Part shown: piece by piece, positions 11,540 to 23,030 of the stretch
Position numbering within the stretch: position 1 is the stretch's first letter
How the letters are laid out: every line of letters begins with the position of its first letter
From: Breviolum minutum Mf 1.05b.01
Taxonomy: Eukaryota > Sar > Dinophyceae > Suessiales > Symbiodiniaceae
Direction: 5' to 3'
Assembly: GCA_000507305.1 (NCBI GenBank)
Contig: DF240085.1
Location: forward strand, 75,574 to 139,573
DNA: 64,000 nt
Notes under the pieces: generated by a model
Database searches by the model: none
What the model saw: the letters and a program-made list of their open reading frames with translations, nothing else
Told to the model about the DNA's origin: nothing
Position numbers and translations under genes: made by a program

Positions 11540-12410
11540 AACAAACTTAAGAAAGCAGAGAACTCTTCTGTATTCAAGTAGAACTTGTAGAATTCTATGC
11601 AATCAGATTCAACCAAATTTACCTCAATTGAATCACATGATGCTGTCTCAGAAGTGTCCATGAAGGAAGAGTAGTAGCCAAATGTCGACTCACAACTTCA
11701 ACAGACACAAGAAGTCCCATGCTCTGCACCATCCAATAATTACTCCTTAGATCTCAAATTGATTCGTCTCTGTACACTCTACATTCGCCATTGTCACATC
11801 ATCGCGAGTACCTGTCATCCTACCCTTGAGTTTCAAACCTGTTCTAATAGTTTTTGGTATCGGTGTGTTGTTTTGAGCATCGTTGTGTCAAGTCTGGACA
11901 GCAGCACCACACCAGCCGCCAAGTCAAAAAGGGACAAGTCTGCATCGTTGGCGGCGCCTTTTGACTGGGGATCATGCCCACGGAAAAATTAAAAAATGGG
12001 GGCTGAAGGGTTAATAGAATTTTAGTGTGGGATGGTTCTAGGATGTTTTAGGGTCATGATCTGGTACAAATATATTAGATGTAGATTCAGTAGAACAATT
12101 GGGTCATGTTGATAGACGTATTGTATTGACAATATACAGCTATACAAAGATAGCATATTCTGGTGAAAGATCTCCCGGACCACTTGGAATTGGTGTATTG
12201 TTTCGATCATTTCAAAATGAAAGTGTCAAAAGTGCTACCAGCTAGAGTCGATCTGGTTCATAAACACTCTGAGTGACGTATGGTTCGTATGGTGACTCTC
12301 AAAATGTGCTCGAAAATTTGCTGATTAAAATGTGAAGTGCCCGGCTAAGCGAGTCGATCTGGTTATCTGGTTCATAAACACTGTCAATGACAGATAATTG
12401 GGAAAACATC
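11540..12410. other. mostly intronic or intergenic
   Basis: Only weak coding hints (CATGTGATTCAATTGAG|GTAAAT near 11,628). At 12245-12277 and 12351-12390 two related copies of GAGTCGATCTGGTT...CATAAACACT lie about 105 bp apart. Confidence 0.35.
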
Positions 12411-12414
12411 AAAC

Positions 12415-12484
12415 TAGTTGGTTAATAGGGATCCTTATAATAGTTTAATCCCCACATAACTGGGGAGTATCTCATCCCCTATGT

Positions 12485-12545
<61 letters not shown>

Positions 12546-12600
12546 CCAGGGGCCTTTTTTCATTGCTCATATGATCATCAAACAAACAAACAAACAAACC
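12415..12600. mobile_element. repeat family C, copy 1, with (AAC)n expansion
   Basis: Shares GGATCCTTAT, ATCTCATCCCCTAT and CCAGGGGCC blocks, in the same order, with copies at 14309 and 31549. Here the short AACAAC found in copy 2 has become a 63-bp run (12485-12547), followed by (CAAA)n at 12579-12600. No coding capacity. Confidence 0.7.
12485..12547. repeat. (ACA)n microsatellite, about 21 units
   Basis: Perfect CAA/ACA run inside repeat C copy 1. Confidence 0.97.
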
Positions 12601-12919
12601 CCCACTGAGTTGGCCACAGAGTTGTGAAGAATAGGTCACCACTCCACCTACCAAGGTCCACAGAGTCTGACAACAAAGAATCCAGTGATATACCAACCAA
12701 ATACTTGTAGAATGAGAGAATTTCCAAGACATGTTTTTTTGCGAAAATATGCGGAAATGCTCCGAAAATTCAGTTGGTTGTGGTAATGTGCTCACTTGTT
12801 TTTCCTATGGCCGTCTCACCTTGCACTGTGTCCGCCCCATAGGCTGGAGTCCAAGTAAGCCTAGCAAAGGAAACGGTGCCCTTAAAAGGGGTGAGCGACT
12901 TGCGGAAGATCTGATGGTA

Positions 12920-12992
12920 TCAAGTACTCAAACAATGGGTGAAAATGTCGAACAAAACCTTATGGTTGGAGACAATAGTCACCACTTTGCCA
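12920..12992 (-). CDS. candidate exon after a strong acceptor
   Basis: Acceptor CTGCTTCTTCTCCAG|T is among the best in the window. The frame reads GKVVTIVSNHKVLFDIFTHC then LST and a TGA, so it is a terminal exon or needs an unseen donor. The plus-strand 128-codon ORF over the same bases is taken as antisense. Confidence 0.4.
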
Positions 12993-13241
12993 CTGGAGAA
13001 GAAGCAGTGCAGCAAACGACAAGTATGGGGAACATCCAGCGGCAAAAAGCACATCTTGACGCAGCAACAATCAACCCCTATAGGATGTTAAAATTACTTG
13101 ATATGTTGATATATTAGATTGTATTTTGTTGGACGTCCTCCCCTGCAACATGTGTCTCCAAAGCACTTTTTTCAGGAATCACAAGACCGCTGCATTGCCA
13201 AATCTATGATTGAAGTTGGAATTTGTAGATATCCTGAATGC

Positions 13242-13283
13242 CTAAAGAAAGCCAGTTGGCAAAGATGGGTAACACATGTCGGT
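13242..13283 (-). CDS. candidate short exon after a long pyrimidine tract
   Basis: The T-rich tract before GGGCAAG|AC would itself translate as a false membrane helix. The exon reads RHVLPIFANWLSL and ends TTAG|GCATTC, a GC donor. Confidence 0.35.
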   Translation of the reverse strand, partial: TDMCYPSLPTGFL

Positions 13284-13604
13284 CTTGCCCACAACCCGAA
13301 ATAGATGGAAGCCAGAAAAACGATCATCAAGAGGATAAAGGAATGATTACGGCAATCAATGATCAAATAAGTTCAGGGATGTTCAGGCTACGTGTGAGTC
13401 AGATCTGCCAAAAAGCACCTCCAGACAGGTGGCAGGTATCAAGGGCATGACAATCATCTACTGTAGTGATCATGTTTGTTGGAATGGGAAATGGCACCCA
13501 GCCTGCTGGCTGTTCCTGTCTCAATGCCCCATCCTACTCGACCTGACGCTGGATACCACGACGATCTGGGCAGCCAGCCATTCTCTTGAATATGATCCTA
13601 GTAC

Positions 13605-13704
13605 CAAACAGTACCAAACGTGAATCTCTCAGAAGATGTGCAACACATTTAGGATGATTTTTCAGCAAACAGTGGCCTTTGGCCACCGATCTGGAGTCAA
13701 CAAA
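13605..13704 (-). CDS. candidate exon
   Basis: From GGTGAG|TTT to TTTG|GTACTAG. Peptide FVDSRSVAKGHCLLKNHPKC then VAHLLRDSRLVLF; cysteine and histidine are present but form no known motif. Confidence 0.4.
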
Positions 13705-13733
13705 CTCACCCCAAGTGTTCGTGGGTTCAAGGC

Positions 13734-13908
13734 CTGATTGAACCCACAAGCAATGTACTAGTTCTAACGAACATCCCCCCCGCGCCTCCATCGTACTGAA
13801 AGTTGAACTGGCAATGCGATGGCACACTCTCGCCCTCAAAGAAGTCAGGCGACATATAATCTTGGAGAAGGGAGTCTCTCATCTCTAGCGGTGGAAGGTC
13901 TGGAAGGT
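13734..13908 (-). CDS. candidate exon, acidic
   Basis: 58 open codons from ATCTAG|AC to ATCAG|GCCTTG (GC donor). Peptide LPDLPPLEMRDSLLQDYMSP, then DFFEGESVPSHCQFNFQYDG. Strongly protein-like. Not recognised. Confidence 0.5.
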
Positions 13909-14250
13909 CTAGATATGTACTGTACATATCTATGCATGACCATTGTGTATGTATCTTCTTGTGAACTTATATGGTACGGTATATATCTACATCTACACTT
14001 ATGTTTACATGTGCATGTATATCTATATCTATATTTTTTTCGTGTTCTACAATCATATTCGTGTACAAATATAGAGAGAGACGGAGGGAGGTCAACAGTA
14101 CCAGTATGAGTATATAATGTCCAAGCCCATTGGAGATGCCGTTTTGAAAAACTATGCGAGAAACATCCTAGGCAAACCTTAGATCCCCAAAAAGTTTAAC
14201 TTTTAGTGAGTTCCATTTATCACTCGCTGTGCAGTCAGGGCAGATCTTGC

Positions 14251-14276
14251 ACCACGAAGCCCTTGGGCTTTGTGGT
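14251..14276. repeat. inverted repeat (hairpin)
   Basis: ACCACGAAGCCC and GGGCTTTGTGGT pair over 12 bp with one G-T pair and a 2-base gap. Lies 33 bp before repeat C copy 2. Not a tRNA: no cloverleaf around it. Confidence 0.7.
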
Positions 14277-14308
14277 CCTAAAGTGAATACCAAAGTCTTA
14301 CCAATTGT

Positions 14309-14449
14309 ACTGGTTGTTTAATGCGGATCCTTATGTCATGGTTTCTAAAACAATCCCCCCATAGGGAGTACTGTATCTCATCCCCTATACCCTAAACAAC
14401 CAGGGGGGCCCTTTTTTTCATGGACCTCATAATAATCATACCAACCAGT
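14309..14449. mobile_element. repeat family C, copy 2
   Basis: About 141 bp. Ends form a short inverted repeat (ACTGGTTG and CCAACCAGT). Shares ordered blocks with the copies at 12415 and 31549. Short, non-coding, MITE-like. Confidence 0.7.
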
Positions 14450-14459
14450 CCCCAGAACC

Positions 14460-15180
14460 CGACCTTGTAGCCAAACCAACACTCCCAACGTTCATCCTTT
14501 AGGCAACCTCAGTGGGAAGTGAATGTATCCTTCTTTCACACCGTTAAACACCTGATACAGCCTACTTTCCTATTGGAAAATCCACGAGATAAAACATTCT
14601 AAAATCTAAGCCAATCATCAGTGACTTGCAGTGCATCACACCCACCAAGAGTTGCCATAACCATATCCAGATACGTCTATCAGCTCGAATGTATAAAAAT
14701 AATCTTAAAAATGTATACATATATATATATATACATATATGTGAAATGTATTGTAGTTTGTGTATATATGTATACATATATATATATATATATATATGTA
14801 TCTATGTTGTTTTCAATATCTAGTCTCACTGGCAAGTATTGGAAGGGGGTGTGTCTTAGATATCAACCATCGCACATGTCTGGTCCACAAACCTTTCGAG
14901 TCCGAACTTGAAATTGACTTTCATCCAGTCCCTTGTCATGGATGGCTAAGCTACAGCTACTAGCAACCCGGGGATCTGTCTATTGAGGTAAAGCAGACAG
15001 GTAGGATCTTTATGATATGATTACTCCCCCTTTTTCCTCAACTCTTCTCATGACTCACAACATACATTTCAAGCCACAGCCATCCAATTCAACTCAGTGG
15101 TCACGTGTCACGAGTGACAGGCTCGACACGTCAATGGGTGCCCCGAGCCATCTGTGAGGCAAGGCCCAGAAACACCATAT
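14460..15180. other. TA-rich stretch without a supported exon
   Basis: TA runs at 14715-14735 and 14775-14799. No exon seen on the minus strand until 15183. Confidence 0.5.
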
Positions 15181-15182
15181 AC

Positions 15183-15282
15183 CTGGTGCAGGTGATCACA
15201 GGTCCGCAGCGGGGGAAATGAACCTTGAAAGGGACCAAGAAGGGACCATTCACTCAACCCATGAAAACCCAACACCGGATTT
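15183..15282 (-). CDS. candidate exon
   Basis: From TTACAG|A to CACCAG|GTATAT. Peptide NPVLGFHGLSEWSLLGPFQG, then SFPPLRTCDHLHQ. The acceptor is not followed by G, which lowers confidence. Confidence 0.35.
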
Positions 15283-15655
15283 CTGTAAGATGTTTTATCT
15301 AAATCATTCAAGAAATCTTCAAAAAAATTGTTGTTTCTTTCACAGTTGGCACCTTGATCATGGTTGCCACGACGTTGTTATTTACTTCTGATCCATCATT
15401 TCCGCCAAAAGTCCCATCAGGCGTGTAGCACCTGACGAATCCGAGGCGATGAAAGGGCAGGTAATCTAACATTGGCTGGAAAAATCACCTTTTTGTAGAT
15501 GTATATAATTAGGAAAAGGAGGCATTTCCATGGCCTATGTTGGTTTACCAGGGTATATCAGCTATTTAGTTGAGGATCAAATCTGACTTGTACAAGAACG
15601 GAGCACTGTATGTCTTGCCATTTCACCAAGAATTTCGTTGCACCACTTGTCTTAC

Positions 15656-15789
15656 ATGAAAAACTCGAGCTGTTGGAGATCTCATCAAAATCACTGTGGC
15701 TCCGGGCAATTTGTACTGTCCTCCCTGCATGAAAATGACATTCACCTGCGTGAGGGGGCAAACCATCGAAAAAAACGATGTCGAATCAG
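15656..15789 (-). CDS. candidate exon, beta-rich
   Basis: Ends CAT|GTAAGAC, a very good donor. Peptide CPLTQVNVIFMQGGQYKLPG, then ATVILMRSPTARVFH. The start at GAGAAG|CT is less sure. Confidence 0.45.
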
Positions 15790-15859
15790 CTTCTCGAGCC
15801 AAGCTCAAATCATCCACCCAAAAAAAACATCTTCATGGACGGGTGTTGACCTTCACTTC

Positions 15860-15972
15860 CCAGTGTTGCTGGGGGCAGCATCCCGGGTAATCCGACTGTG
15901 AAAGTTAAACGTGTTCTGCGCTCTCTGGCACCACGTGTTGATGACAATGGTGACGGCAAAAATCACCAGGCA
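15860..15972 (-). CDS. candidate exon, GA donor
   Basis: TTTTTTCCCAG|TGC acceptor. Peptide CLVIFAVTIVINTWCQRAQN is hydrophobic at first, then polar (TFNFHSRITRDAAPS). Donor taken as CTGG|GAAGTG. The T-rich tract in front was not counted as coding. Confidence 0.4.
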
Positions 15973-16120
15973 CTGGGAAAAAAGCGAGAAGAAGAACAAC
16001 AACGGTAACAACAACCAGAAATGCGGACTCAACGACAGCCCACAGCACAAATCTTCTTAGCATCATCATTTGTGTTTACTCTGGTTTGGAGCAGTGCTTT
16101 GTGTAATTTGTAGCTCGAAC

Positions 16121-16209
16121 CTTTCAAGTAATTACAGGATGTCAAGTAGTTCGAAAGGAGACAACCACAACCAATCTGAATATCAAGAACATCAATCACC
16201 CAGTCAACC
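16121..16209 (-). CDS. candidate exon
   Basis: From CTGCAG|GGTTGAC to GAAAG|GTTCGA. Peptide VDWVIDVLDIQIGCGCLLSN, then YLTSCNYLK. Both splice sites fit the window's consensus. Confidence 0.45.
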
Positions 16210-16633
16210 CTGCAGCATGGCATTTTCCTTTTCGGTCAAACGATGCTTGCACCAACACCTTACACACACCATTCCAGATCAGTCCAAATACAAACGGCGA
16301 AGGCTTCGAAGGTAAAGACAGAATTAAGAGTTGAGCACTAAACTAAGTTCTGCAACAGGGTCATCCGGCCATGACTCCATGACTACAAATAATCATACAA
16401 GTCTCCCACAAATTTTCCACCAATCGTCACACATCTCCACTGTTGCTTCCACAAAGGGCCACGAATCCACAAAGAAAAGGTGAACTGCTAAGGGTCAAAC
16501 TTTGGTTTGGCAAGCCGAAGTCAATGACCTGCAGGTGGTTTGACAAGTTTATCACCTTCGACGATGAAAATCTTGAGAACTTTGTGACAAGACTGTGCCA
16601 TGATTGGGTTTCTGATTCGATCTGGAAGCTTCT

Positions 16634-16747
16634 TTAGCAGAAGTCATAAGTCATAAGCATGATCAACACTGGCCACAGCCAGCTGAACAGGTAACAGAGT
16701 TGATTTGGTAAACGCTTGTATATCACCCGGCGGAGCCAAGTCATGGT
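16634..16747 (-). CDS. candidate terminal exon, hydrophobic C terminus
   Basis: Starts in phase 0 after TTCCACAG|ACC and ends at TAA after 37 codons. Peptide TMTWLRRVIYKRLPNQLCYL, then FSWLWPVLIMLMTYDFC: basic, then a membrane-length hydrophobic stretch. If right, a gene ends here and the next one lies below 16.2 kb. Confidence 0.4.
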   Translation of the reverse strand, partial: TMTWLRRVIYKRLPNQLCYLFSWLWPVLIMLMTYDFC

Positions 16748-17103
16748 CTGTGGAACAGGAGGATTTTTTTAAAACCATTGCGACAAGGCCTTGCCGACCC
16801 CAACTGGCAGGTACATCAGCGATTTGGGCGCCCACCAACTAGTTAACTAGTTGTATAAAAAAAATGACATCACAATATGGTTTTCCAAACATTTGGCCTT
16901 GCTCATGATCACATTGACGTAAATTCCGCTCAAAAAAGGGCTTCACCATTTCTAGTCAAATACTCATGAGACCAACCTCTCCGACTATAATACTATATGC
17001 ATCATTCGCACCATTTTGCACCCTACACTATCGCCTAAATTTTGCTAAACATCAAACCTGGTGGTATGCGTGGTATTAAAAAAAACGACGTAAGAGATAC
17101 ACC

Positions 17104-17203
17104 CCCGAAGTTTAACATAGCCCCTGAACAAATGGTGGTTGGAAGACGATCCTTTCCCATTGGGTTTCGGTAACCTTTCAGGGGCGAACTGTTAAACTTC
17201 AGG
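17104..17203. mobile_element. MITE family D, copy 1
   Basis: 100 bp with imperfect inverted ends (CCGAAGTTTAAC... and ...GTTAAACTTCAGG). The reverse complement aligns along its length with 58824-58924, sharing ACAGTTCGCCCC and the TCTTCCAACCA core. No coding capacity. Confidence 0.75.
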
Positions 17204-17209
17204 TAAGTA

Positions 17210-18115
17210 TTGATTCTGCCAAGATGCAGATGCGTAACCAAGACATCCACACTTTTCGCAGAATCAGCTCTCCTTAGGCGACGCCGTTCAAAATATTTGT
17301 CAAAAGAATGACGATTGCCCCGGAGCTGAAAACAAAACCATTTTAGGAGCCAAACAATACGGTTTTAGCACCACATGAAAGAATGATTACCTTCACAATA
17401 TCAATACATCAAGAGTTTCAAATATCTAAAATTTGGAGGCATGTCGTGCCGGCCGCATCAAACTGCTAAATGTCATGCAAAAGTTTGACGCGACAGGAAT
17501 GACATAGATTTGTTCCCCCCTATAATACCACTGTGGCAACTGTGTCCTCTACAATCTCTCACAAGTAGGTACAAATCACATCATGCTAGATATATCACTT
17601 CTGACCCCTCGACATACATCCTACATACGTTATCACGGCCAGTCACATCCTTCAATCAGTGCATAAACATGCACACAACAAGTGTCGCAAATCAATAGCA
17701 AAATAGTGCAAAATCCACGCATCACATAGCATGCAAAATGGATCCCGAGATCTTGTATCAAAGAGCTTCAAAATGGGGCCTATAGACATGCAATTTACAT
17801 GTTGTATACGTATATATTCAAAGTATAATGTATCAAATAGTCATGAATCCCACTGACAGCGGGCGTTTCTGCGTCATAAATCAGAAATCAAACAGCACCA
17901 ACTGCATGTCAAGAAAGAGTGTATACGCGTTGTTTAACATCAAGCAAATGTTCTAATATCCCTCATGTCCGCAGAAATAGAATACAAAAATCATACTGTA
18001 TAAAATGTGTATTTATGTGCAGTATATATATATATATACACAATCATTAATCATATCTGAATATAAATACATCATATAAACTTCGAAAGTACTAGCAATA
18101 TCATATGGCTGAAAA
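17210..18115. other. stretch without a supported exon
   Basis: AT-rich, with a TA run at 18022-18038. A spurious plus-strand ORF at 17510-17698. Nothing else supported. Confidence 0.4.
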
Positions 18116-18121
18116 GATCAC

Positions 18122-18210
18122 CATCTCTCTTCAGGTTGCCAAGGCTCGAAAACTGCCCTCCAAGGTTCGAAAAGTCAATCGTCCCAATGCCTCCACCAAA
18201 CCTGAACGAC
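18122..18210 (-). CDS. candidate exon, strand uncertain
   Basis: Minus frame RSFRFGGGIGTIDFSNLGG, then QFSSLGNLKRD, from CGACTCAG|G to GATG|GTGATC. The plus strand is also open with an ATG (MAEKITISLQVAKARKLPSK), so this one could belong to either strand. Confidence 0.35.
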
Positions 18211-18947
18211 CTGAGTCGCACAGGTCGCACCATGCTGGATGCTTCAGAAATCAAGCAGTTGACCCATGTTGCACACAGATGTGTAGTGGGTCCCGTGGGT
18301 TGTTAACTGAACGCAACCGAACTCATGCTCAGCAAAACCATTCCTTTCAGCAAGTCACGCAAGGGTGCCGAGCCAGCACGCTCAGCATAGTAGCCCTCGG
18401 AAGCATTCATGGAATCGTAGGATTTCGTAGGTCATCTTTGATTACTGTGTATTTGATATAGTATGACAATATATACTGTATGCGATAAAATGAATTGTAT
18501 TTTGTATAAACAATGTAATATATATATATATGACTATAAATATGAAAACATAATGTGCATTGTATATCCATATATGTTGGGTGTCGCTTGAAGTTGACGT
18601 CATCTCTCATTCTATCAACATTGATAGTGAGTTAGGTGGACCTACGCAAACTTTCACTAAGCTTCAGCACTCCAACCTAGCTGCACTCATAGGTTGCTTG
18701 CTGCCCCTGCCCCTCGAGTAAACCATGCAGCGATGCACCAACGGCGTGACTATGAGTGAACACGGCGCCATGTATTATGATCAAATTTCCCAAAGAATTG
18801 GTACATCTCCTGATTTCGAGGACCTTGACCCAACTGTTGTTGCTAAACCCTCTTCCCAGATTAAGCCTTGCCAAGGCACCCATAATGCAAATGCAGCTCT
18901 CAGCATGGCAGTTTGTAAGCCACGCCCAAGCCGTGGGAGCATCACGC

Positions 18948-19054
18948 TCTGGTGAAGACCATGAAATCGACAACGAAGTCGCCATAGACCGAAGCAAAGA
19001 GCCTCCCAACTGCGCCAACGATCTGATCAAGAAGGTTGAGGTATGTGACAAGAC
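18948..19054 (-). CDS. candidate exon, GC donor
   Basis: From ACTTTAG|GT to CCAGA|GCGTGA. Peptide LVTYLNLLDQIVGAVGRLFA, then SVYGDFVVDFMVFTR; helical, partly hydrophobic. Confidence 0.4.
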
Positions 19055-19770
19055 CTAAAGTTATTTCCACCAGCCTTTTATCTATACATCTCTTTCCAAG
19101 CTTTTTACAGGAACTATCGATGACCCCCACAGTAGAAGCTTTCATGGGAATTCCCTGGTAGCATCTCCACCGCTTGGCGGCCTAGGTGAAACCATGGTGA
19201 TCTTCTGCCCTCCATAAATGCTCTGTGAATTATAACAGAATCTTGTACCAGTTTGCACCTAAGAATGGATCATGTATGGACATCATACATTCCAGTGGTT
19301 GCATTTTCAAATGTGAGTTTTCGTACCTCTGTGATTCTTTTTGTTTGTGTTAGTAGAGTCTGTAAAAGAACACCACTTTCAAGAATTGCATATCTCACCT
19401 GCCGCTGTCGCCGTAGCTCAAGTATGGCTTCCACACCACGAAAATGGACACGTTGCAAACTTCGACGCAGTAGAACCATTCGCAGCACCAGTGCAGCGTG
19501 ACCTGGTCCCTGTGCCGGCGAATCGACGAAACACCCTGCACCTTACAACATGAATATCTGAAACAAAAGGTCTTCTTTCCCCACCTTGTACCTTGTTGTT
19601 CATATTTCAGGTGGCAGAATTTTTCTGAGTATTTGCAGTTTGCGAATCTGCTTTCGTTGAATCGAAACTGATTCCATCATTCCCGCGGTCGGGAATGCAC
19701 CTCCAGCTGGCTTTGTCTCCCTGTGATGAAACAAGCTTGTTGAACAAGGGAGAAAGGGCACATCACTTGC

Positions 19771-19883
19771 TACTGTTAATGGAAGAAATCCTAAACAACC
19801 ACCTGGGATGTATAAAACCTATAAATAATGGGATAAACTACCAGCCTCAACTGGTTAGCCAGATTTCTGAACCATCAACAGTA
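19771..19883. mobile_element. MITE family B, copy 1
   Basis: 113 bp, TACTGTTAATGG... to ...CCATCAACAGTA. Shares CCTGGGATGTAT, ATAATGGGATAAACTACC and CCTCAACTGGT in order with copies at 36098 and 44571. Confidence 0.85.
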
Positions 19884-20571
19884 GTAGCTACATTTTATCT
19901 GTCCAAAATCCGTGAACTTATGGAAGGCTTCAAGTACCACCGTTGCTTCAGCAGTCTACTGACTTGTTGGTGATTCACTATGAAGTAGCCATTCATTTTA
20001 ATAGAACAGTGTTGGCCCTCAGCCAAGTACCAGTACGATGCAACTACATGACTACATGAACACGGCTTGTTGACACCTCGGATAGCATTACAGCAAATAT
20101 TTTTGAACAAATGAGACACTGAACATCCATGTATTGAAACCATTTTTTCATGTAGAAAACGAGAATGATATGGTCTTACTCGAATAATTAAATCAAACCA
20201 TATCAAACCTATAATTCAATATAATAATATAATTCAATAGTCAAGTCTGGCTAAATGGGAAGTAGTGTCATGAAACGTTCACGTTTGAGAAGTTGGATAT
20301 CGTCAGTATGTAGGGTCTTGAAGGATAAAGAGTCGCCAACGAGATTGACGCAGGCTGTCATATGTATTGATCATTATATGAATAAATTGCAGATATATAG
20401 AAATACATATCCTTAAATTTCCAGATCCGCAAATTCCCATCCCATTCAACAGTCTCTTTAGGACGCTGATAAGTCCTGATCTTTAAGCATTTTCCTACAC
20501 TTGGATAACTGACAACCCTAACGACCCACCAAAAAATCCATCTTTCATCAGTGATCAAACTGGCTCGTCGC

Positions 20572-20677
20572 CTTCCAAACTTTGGACCCTTTCAGCCTCC
20601 CTCAAACCTCGCAGGAAAGCCTCGGAAAAGGAGGTCATTCCGAATGGAGAAATTCCCCAGTAAGCAAAGTACACCGG
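20572..20677 (-). CDS. candidate exon
   Basis: From ATTCAG|CCG to GGAAG|GCGACG (GC donor). Peptide PVYFAYWGISPFGMTSFSEA, then FLRGLREAERVQSLE. It faintly recalls the YW-x-SP-x-EA stretch of ABC-2 type permeases, but no ATPase motif lies nearby, so no name is given. Confidence 0.45.
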
Positions 20678-20951
20678 CTGAATGTCTTGTCATGTACGAA
20701 TTACCTCTGTAATATGTATATGATATACATATACCATATATTGTATGAGTATCCATTACATGTATACATGCCATGGACACCTTACATGCATGTCACTTAC
20801 ATATCACATTTCATAGACATGACGTGTCTCTCTGTATGTTACATATTGTTATGTACATGTACATCTATCATAACTCATAGATAGATCATAGACATATCAC
20901 TACGTTCTGTGTGTTTGTTGGATCTCGTCACGTTTTGCAAGTCCAAGACAC

Positions 20952-21052
20952 CTTCCAGGCCATGAAGGTCACAGCTTTCGGCGACAGCAACGACTCCTTT
21001 CGAGCATAAAAACTGGAGCGTGACCATCGACCAAAGATCTTTGCTTTCAGTC
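20952..21052 (-). CDS. candidate exon
   Basis: From ACCGAG|G to GAAG|GTGTCT. Peptide TESKDLWSMVTLQFLCSKGV, then VAVAESCDLHGLE. Confidence 0.45.
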
Positions 21053-21568
21053 CTCGGTTCCACCAAAGGATTCAGTTTTGGTGAGTCTTTTTTTCAGATA
21101 GAATCAGTTCGTGGAACATCTCTTCATGATTCATTGCTTGTGTCAACATCCCCTTTTTAAGTGGGATTCGGAAAGATGAAAGTGAACTGAACCTTCGATT
21201 CTGTCGGGTGACCAGAAACATGCTGGAAAGGCAGGAGAAACAAGTCATCAGTGTGTGTGTGTGTGTGCATTTTGCCAAAGCACATGTATGATGCAAATGA
21301 GCAATGTGAATCAACGATCTACTTCTAACACGCGACTCTATGACCCTAAATTCCCCTAAACACAATGCCTCCCGAATACTGTGGTCTCCTTTGTTGTGGG
21401 CGCTGATGTCAATTCCCCATCAACCCCAAACCCATTGGACCCCCGAGTGAATCTTTGAGGCATCCCAAAAATCCAAACCCAAGGGACGATGCGTCTCCCA
21501 ACTCACTTGTCGTTGGCCACTTCTTTGAGCCTGGTGCCTCGCAGAGTGAATGGTGTCAGAAGTGCCAC

Positions 21569-21748
21569 CGTGCCAAGCGCCAGCAGTAGTTGATGGACTT
21601 TTTGACGGGGAATTTTTGGAGCAAAAGATGAAGATCATCTTCAAGACTCAACTCTGAAAACAGGTCCACTTGGACCAGGCACTGAAAGTCTTTTGATATC
21701 TAGACTTGGTGCCTTGAACCCTTGAGTCAAATAAAACCCTGCAAAAGC
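21569..21748 (-). CDS. candidate exon, about 60 codons
   Basis: Starts after TTGTTTTCAG|GCT in phase 0. Peptide AFAGFYLTQGFKAPSLDIKR, then VEDDLHLLLQKFPVKKSINY. Donor taken at CACG|GTGGCA. A second frame near the 3' end (LLLALGTVALLTPF) competes. Confidence 0.45.
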
Positions 21749-22136
21749 CTGAAAACAAGCGGTCAAGGTCAAGGTATATGCTATACATTATTGTACAGTA
21801 AATCTGAACTGAACAAGCGAAACTGTAGACATCTTGACACCAGGACAGTGAAGGTAGTGTTCTCCCTCTGTGGCATGTCAAGCATTTGCCTTAACAAATG
21901 ACGTTGCTTCACACTGCATTGCCGCCAGCGCCAAAGGATGCTTTGAAGAAGGCCGGTGGATTGCTCACATGCTGCGGAAAGCAGGTGGCCGGTGAGAAAA
22001 CGTAACCAAAAACATCCAGAACTCAGTTGATTGAAAATTCTCGTTCGGCTCCAGTCATCGGCTGTGATGTCAATTCAGAATATGTTTGTCTCATTTGTTT
22101 TTTAGACATTTTCCCAGTCCCAGCCGCCTGCTAGTC

Positions 22137-22460
22137 TCAACACACGCCGTGCCAATCCATGCACCTGTGCCTGTCATGGCTTTTGATTCTTGATATTTTT
22201 TGTTGCAAAACTGGCTGAACTCTAGCAAGATACGCACCCTTCACCATTTCCAAGGTACCACCCGTCACCATTTCCAAGGCACCACCCGTCACCATTCCTG
22301 TAGACAAATCTTCCGAAAATGTTCGGCCTGAAAGACGCGCTTCTCGCTGTTGGTGCGACTTTTCCATTTTGAATGCACCACCTGAGACCAGTAGAGCAGC
22401 ACCTGCCTGGCGGTCGAAAGCCATCTGGCGAATCCAGGATTTTCTATTTCCAGCATCTGA
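22137..22460 (-). CDS. candidate coding segment with in-frame 24-bp repeat
   Basis: Open for about 110 codons. Peptide RQAGAALLVSGGAFKMEKSH, then an 8-residue repeat MVTGGALE / MVTGGTLE encoded by the 22241-22298 tandem. Splice sites could not be fixed. Confidence 0.4.
   Translation of the reverse strand, partial: SDAGNRKSWIRQMAFDRQAGAALLVSGGAFKMEKSHQQREARLSGRTFSEDLSTGMVTGGALEMVTGGTLEMVKGAYLARVQPVLQQKISRIKSHDRHRCMDWHGVC
22241..22298. repeat. 24-bp tandem repeat, about 2.4 units
   Basis: Unit TCACCATTTCCAAGGYACCACCCG; length is a multiple of three, so the minus frame is kept. Confidence 0.9.
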
Positions 22461-22742
22461 CGTCAGCAAACTGATGATAGAATATTATATCATATACAAT
22501 ACATATATGTATATATTATGTAAATGTATTTCATAAGTAATATAAGCCGATTTAATTACATGGCTTCATAGGCATTCCAGCAAAGTAGATTATTATATAG
22601 AATTTTGACTCTGGTGACATTTATATAGTGATATGGTTTCTATCTATGATCCACAAAAGTCCATGTATACTTCAGGTATCAGGGATTTTTTACCTTTATC
22701 CTTTACTATTGCCAATGGAGCGATCCCCTGCTATCTACCTAC

Positions 22743-23030
22743 CTGTATATACTAGAACCAGCATCCTCCGCAGACACTATCAAATATCGTGAGAGGCAAA
22801 GGGTTCCACGTGGTGGTTCTTCGTAGTATACACGGCATATCTGGCCCAAAATGGCAAACATAACATGAGATATCATCACTATCACGGAGAGAAGTCGCAT
22901 GGAAAATAGAAACCGGACCTTTCTTCATCTCAAATTTTGCTTGAAGACAATGGTGCCAATCGCCAGCCTCGTCGAAAATACCTCCACAGCACAACAGAGC
23001 TGCGCCACGCGTTGTCGCGAGGCCGCGCGG
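22743..23030 (-). CDS. candidate exon(s), two competing frames
   Basis: A good acceptor (GCTCGCAG|CCG at 23030) opens a 90-codon frame (RGAALLCCGGIFDEAGDWHH, then SIFHATSLRDSDDISCYVCH). An overlapping frame from 22918 (AILGQICRVYYEEPPRGTLC) ends at a strong TACAG|GTAGGT donor at 22743. Only one can be coding over most of the interval. Confidence 0.45.

Noticed and set aside
12731-13117. 128-codon plus-strand ORF
   Set aside because: Its complement has a strong acceptor and a good exon (12920-12992); no plus-strand splice context was found.
13172-13366. Membrane-like ORF (FILLMIVFLASIYFG)
   Set aside because: It is the translation of a T-rich splice tract directly before GGGCAAG|AC, with no acceptor in front of it.
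16443-16637. VIDFGL on the minus strand, like the kinase DFG motif
   Set aside because: No HRD, lysine or glycine-loop motif nearby, and the plus strand reads equally well.
20572-20677. Resemblance to ABC-2 permease YW...SP...EA stretch
   Set aside because: No Walker A, signature or Walker B sequence found in neighbouring exons.
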